Both the position numbers and the translations under genes were made by a program. The notes under the pieces are model-generated. The model was not told the origin of the DNA. It saw only the letters and a program-made list of their open reading frames with translations, and did no database searches. Positions 61,415 through 64,000 of a DNA stretch of 64,000 nt are shown here, in pieces (positions within the stretch are counted from its first letter, which is position 1; each line of letters starts with the position of its first letter). Origin of the DNA: Halorarum salinum (GTDB taxonomy: Archaea; Halobacteriota; Halobacteria; Halobacteriales; Haloferacaceae); NCBI RefSeq assembly GCF_013402875.1, contig NZ_CP058579.1, positions 1,488,001-1,552,000 of the forward strand, given 5' to 3'.

Positions 61415-62464
61415 CTACCGCCCGCGGCGGAGCTCCTCGATGAGCCGTTCGATCAGCTCCCGCTGGCGGTCCAGCCGCTCGTTCTGCGCTTCGACCTGCT
61501 GTCTGAGCGCCGCGAACTCCTCGGCGGCGTCGTCGGTCGGCTCGGCGACCTCGAAGCCGGTCTCCTCGAAGGCGTCCTCGTCGGCTCGCGGTTCGGTCGC
61601 GGCGGCCGCGGACCCCCCGTTGGCCTGACCGCCGCTCGCCGACTCGCCGCCGCCGGCGGTCGTCGCGGCTGGCTCGGCGCCCGCGTCGTCCCCGAGCACG
61701 TCCTCCAGCGGGTCCTCGCGGGTCGCGTTCTCGGGGCTCTCGACCTCCGCCGGCTCCGCCGAGAGCGGGTCCGGGCCGTCGCCGAAGTCGACCTCCCCCC
61801 GGTCCTCCTCGTCCTCGCCCTCGGCGTCGGCCGAGAGCGCGCGGAACGCCTCCAGCGAGTCGACGCCGTAGTAGGCCGTGATGACCTCCGTGAGCGACTC
61901 GCGGACCGCGCGGGCCTCCTCGGCGGGCGCCTTGAACCGCTCCTGGCGGCCGTTCACCGAGAGGACGACCGAGGTGGCGACGCTCCCCTCCTCGAAGGTG
62001 AGGTCGGTCACGTCGTCGAACGGGAACTCCTCGTACTCCTCGTCCCAGACGGCCGCGCCGATGTGTTTGACGACGCGTGCGCTCGTGACGACCAGCGTCA
62101 GGTCCGAGAAGCGGAACGTCCGCTCGACGGTCTCGCCGGGGTCGGTGATGTCCGCCGCCGAGAGCACGCCGGCGATGACGGGGTGGAGGACGCCGTCGAA
62201 CCGCTTCCGGGGGACGGCGAACGACCGCTCGCCGTCGAGCCCGTAATCGAGCGTCAGCTTCGCCTTGCGGCGCGACTCGGAGACCGCGATCCGTTCGGCG
62301 TCGTGTGGGTACTCCTCGACCGACTCGTCGGAGAGGAGCCCCTCGCCGCGGTAGATGAGCGTCCGCGTCGGGGTGACGAACAGTTCGTCGTCACCGCCGA
62401 GGTGGACCCGGGCGGCGGGGTCCTCCCCGCCCATCTCCCGCTGGACCAGTTCCGGCAGACTCAT
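61415..62464 (-). CDS. Conserved haloarchaeal protein with PH-like repeats and coiled-coil tail (DUF7115-like)
   Basis: 349 aa. The first ~200 residues contain two beta-rich repeats (ELFVTPTRTLIYRGEGLLSD and LTLVVTSARVVKHIGAAVWD..EEFPFDDVTDLTFEEGS), resembling bacterial PH-like domains; then a ~100-residue acidic low-complexity linker; then a C-terminal coiled coil (EEFAALRQQVEAQNERLDRQ). I associate it with DUF7115. CGGTTTTAAGCC is centred near -28. Likely membrane-associated scaffold; function unknown. Confidence 0.78.
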   Translation of the reverse strand: MSLPELVQREMGGEDPAARVHLGGDDELFVTPTRTLIYRGEGLLSDESVEEYPHDAERIAVSESRRKAKLTLDYGLDGERSFAVPRKRFDGVLHPVIAGVLSAADITDPGETVERTFRFSDLTLVVTSARVVKHIGAAVWDEEYEEFPFDDVTDLTFEEGSVATSVVLSVNGRQERFKAPAEEARAVRESLTEVITAYYGVDSLEAFRALSADAEGEDEEDRGEVDFGDGPDPLSAEPAEVESPENATREDPLEDVLGDDAGAEPAATTAGGGESASGGQANGGSAAAATEPRADEDAFEETGFEVAEPTDDAAEEFAALRQQVEAQNERLDRQRELIERLIEELRRGR

Positions 62465-62592
62465 GCCTCGGATTGACCCGTGCCATGGCTTAAAACCGGT
62501 GGGTCGGCGGGGACCGGGGGACGAGGCGACGCCGTCAGGCGGTCGGGGGAGATGGGAAGCTTCAAGGGTATCACCGCGCCACGTTCGAGTGA

Positions 62593-62740
62593 GCCGGGGT
62601 GGCTTAGCTGGACATAGCGCCGCACTCATAGGGTTTCGAGATTCGGTGCGGACCGCCTTGGAAGCCTCCGCCCCACGAGGCCCGCCGAGCCTCGTACCTG
62701 GGACATGCGGAGATCGCGGGTTCGGAGCCCGCCCCCGGCA
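62593..62740 (+). tRNA. trnM: Elongator tRNA-Met (CAT) with a 74-nt intron
   Basis: 5' exon 62593-62630: acceptor GCCGGGG, D-arm, anticodon stem CCGCA, CAT at 62627-62629, A37. The intron 62631-62704 interrupts at the canonical 37/38 position. 3' exon 62705-62740: A38, TGCGG pairing with CCGCA, T-arm GCGGG-TTCGGAG-CCCGC, acceptor CCCCGGC and discriminator A. CCA is not encoded. An intron of this size at this place is characteristic of haloarchaeal elongator tRNA-Met. Exact splice points need the bulge-helix-bulge fold. An Ile (modified CAT) tRNA is less likely. Confidence 0.93.
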
Positions 62741-63102
62741 TGGTTTCTCTCCGAGCGACGAGTCGACACGCGACGTGCCCCGCCAGCCGGCGAGCGTCGG
62801 GTGACGGGGCGCGTACACCGCTCGACGGTCCGGGAGACGGTGACGGCGAACGGTCCATGGCGCGAGAAGATCCGGAGACCCTCCGGACGTTCGGCCGGGT
62901 CGCGTGCATGTCGGAGCGACCGGGCCGGCGACGTCCGGCTCGTAGCGGAGGGTCCGGGGGTCTGCAATGGGGCCGCTGAACCATCCCCGGTAGACGCGGT
63001 GTACTGCCGCTGGGAAGACAGTTAGCCCTAACAACTTAGGTGTCGGTTGCGTGTCGACCGATCACGGCCGGTCGCTCGGGGCCGCCGTTCGGCTGTGCCG
63101 GC
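62741..63102. other. Gene-free region after tRNA-Met
   Basis: 362 bases. GGTTTCTCTCC directly after the tRNA may end its transcript. Remaining frames are Arg/Ser/Pro-rich and unsupported; I see no repeat or RNA. Confidence 0.45.
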
Positions 63103-63348
63103 CTACTCGTCGTCGTCGGCCGCCTCGCGCTGCTCGCTCAGCTTCTCCCAGATCTCGGTACAGCCCGCCCCCGACGGGACCTCGTCCAGATGGGACCGCT
63201 CACCCTCGGCCTCGGCTTCGGAGGTCTCGCCGGTCCCCCCGCGAGCGTCGACGTCCCCCGTCGAACCCGTCGCTCGAAGCGGACCCGCCTCGTCGGTCCC
63301 GCCCGCCTCCCGGGTCGCCCGGGCGTCCTCGACAGCCTCGTCGCTCAT
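63103..63348 (-). CDS. Small acidic conserved protein (81 aa)
   Basis: MSDEAVEDARATREAGG, a Gly/Thr/Ala/Glu-rich low-complexity middle, and a more ordered end LDEVPSGAGCTEIWEKLSEQREA. The single Cys and Trp in GCTEIWEKLSEQ look like the conserved core. ATG 63348 shares ATGA with the stop of a 28-aa ORF upstream. A longer frame exists upstream but is a shadow of the plus-strand gene. Unknown function. Confidence 0.6.
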   Translation of the reverse strand: MSDEAVEDARATREAGGTDEAGPLRATGSTGDVDARGGTGETSEAEAEGERSHLDEVPSGAGCTEIWEKLSEQREAADDDE

Positions 63349-63431
63349 TCCTCCCCCCGTTCCGCTCTCGCCCGGAACAGCTCCGGCGCGGCGTCGGCCG
63401 ATGCGTGTTCCCGCGGTTCCTCGTCGGTCAT
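63345..63431 (-). CDS. 28-aa leaderless mini-ORF coupled to the 81-aa gene
   Basis: ATG 63431 to TGA 63347-63345; peptide begins MTDEEPREHASADAAPELF and ends ARAERGEE. A TATA-like CCGGCTTATGGG (63456-63466 on the minus strand) is centred 27-29 nt before this ATG, so the mRNA would start at this codon. The stop overlaps the next start (ATGA). This makes it a likely translated first cistron, whatever its product does. Confidence 0.55.
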   Translation of the reverse strand: MTDEEPREHASADAAPELFRARAERGEE

Positions 63432-63649
63432 CGACCCCGCCTACTCGTCGGCGACCCATAAGCCGGTCCTCGCGGTCAAGCGCTTCCGGCGCTCCCCGGT
63501 ACCGGAACGGGTTGCCGTCGTCTCGGTCGGGCGTCGGGACCCGGATCGCCGTCCGGTACCCCGGTTCCGGCGCGGACGGGGCGTCACCGGACGCGACGAG
63601 GGTTGCGCCCGCCGACGGGGCTACGGGCGAGCGCCGCGTCCGTCCGGAC

Positions 63650-63967
63650 GTGACCGTCTCGTTGCGAACGCTGGACGACGGCGCCTGGGTGTCGCTGGAC
63701 GACGAGCGCCGCGCCGGAGCGAGCGAACTCTGGTACGTGGCGGGGGTGTGCGGCTGTCCGGTGGCGGACCTCGTCGTCGAGGGAATCACCGACGTCGCCG
63801 TCGACGGGCGGACCGTCGCCGCCGAGACGTACGGCACCTGCATCCGCTGTGGCGCGTCGGTGACGACCGGCCCGGTTCCCGTCGGACGCCTCGTCGGCGC
63901 CGGATTCGAACCGCTCGCGGCCGGCGCGGTGCGGACGCCGGGCGGCGGGGGAGACAACCGGAAATAG
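63650..63967 (+). CDS. Conserved protein with two Cys pairs (possible zinc binding)
   Basis: 105 aa from GTG 63650. VSLRTLDDGAWVSLDDERR, ELWYVAGVCGCPVADLVVEG and YGTCIRCGASVTTGPVPVG: CGC and CIRC could form one metal site. Alpha/beta protein of unknown function. The start is uncertain because the frame is open for 600 nt upstream and no clear TATA lies at -27; composition and Cys positions favour the C-terminal 105 residues. Confidence 0.55.
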   Translation: MTVSLRTLDDGAWVSLDDERRAGASELWYVAGVCGCPVADLVVEGITDVAVDGRTVAAETYGTCIRCGASVTTGPVPVGRLVGAGFEPLAAGAVRTPGGGGDNRK

Positions 63968-64000
63968 TTTCCTCATTCGGGTAGCCCCGGGGAGGATTGA

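Noticed and set aside
62604-63025. Several 80-150 codon frames over and after the tRNA
   Set aside because: They overlap the tRNA and its intron, have Arg/Ser-biased composition and lack promoter or motif support.

Overview
The window is about 64 kb of GC-rich, haloarchaeal (class Halobacteria) chromosome. Evidence: very acidic proteins, strong G/C at third codon positions, an archaeal S8e ribosomal protein, a CDC48/VAT ATPase, the tubulin-like CetZ, RadB, coenzyme F420 biosynthesis genes (cofG, cofC), an elongator tRNA-Met carrying an intron at the canonical archaeal site, and many apparently leaderless genes whose TATA-like box is centred about 27 nt before the start codon. I used that -27 rule to choose several starts. 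I saw no insertion sequence, CRISPR array, integrase or replication initiator; the stretch reads as core chromosome.

Layout. 0-10.5 kb: an acetyltransferase end, ilvD, a class II ribonucleotide reductase (nrdJ) preceded by an ATGA-coupled 23-codon mini-ORF, and a trpDFEG operon. 10.7-20.7 kb: two complementary cis-prenyltransferase paralogues, an SMR exporter, an MscS channel, an FrhB-like flavoprotein overlapping a siroheme reductase, cofG, and a 40-aa zinc ribbon. 21-27 kb: a ring-cleaving dioxygenase/hydrolase pair, two HTH regulators, then cetZ-cofC. 27-40 kb: pyrG-guaA, S8e, radB facing a YqgF/RuvC-like gene, larC, cdc48, and a small regulator/membrane cluster. 41-48.5 kb: the phosphate uptake locus pstSCAB-phoU with a divergent AbrB-PhoU regulator. 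48.5-64 kb: an ATP-grasp enzyme, a CBS protein, a Vms1-like release-factor-fold protein, a frame-broken NUDIX gene, an aldo/keto reductase, PEP carboxylase, a Tat-exported Rieske protein, a DUF92 membrane protein, several conserved haloarchaeal families, and the intron-containing tRNA-Met.

How genes work together. trpDFEG covers the early tryptophan steps. pyrG and guaA are amidotransferase-type nucleotide genes joined by a 1-nt overlap. pstSCAB imports phosphate under PhoU-type control. cofG and cofC serve F420 synthesis, and the FrhB-like protein next to the siroheme reductase suggests an F420H2-driven sulfite or nitrite reductase in which two subunits replace the fused methanogen Fsr. The short cis-prenyltransferase lacks the catalytic N-terminal motif but keeps the C-terminal RxG, while its neighbour has the reverse, as in heteromeric NgBR/Nus1-type enzymes.

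Non-coding structure is the other highlight. A roughly 330-390 bp GC-rich element bounded by inverted repeats occurs twice, with a third partial copy. Six consecutive trinucleotide-loop hairpins lie just downstream of phoU. A shared stem motif follows the stop codons of both cdc48 and phoU, and a 19-bp direct repeat flanks phoU.
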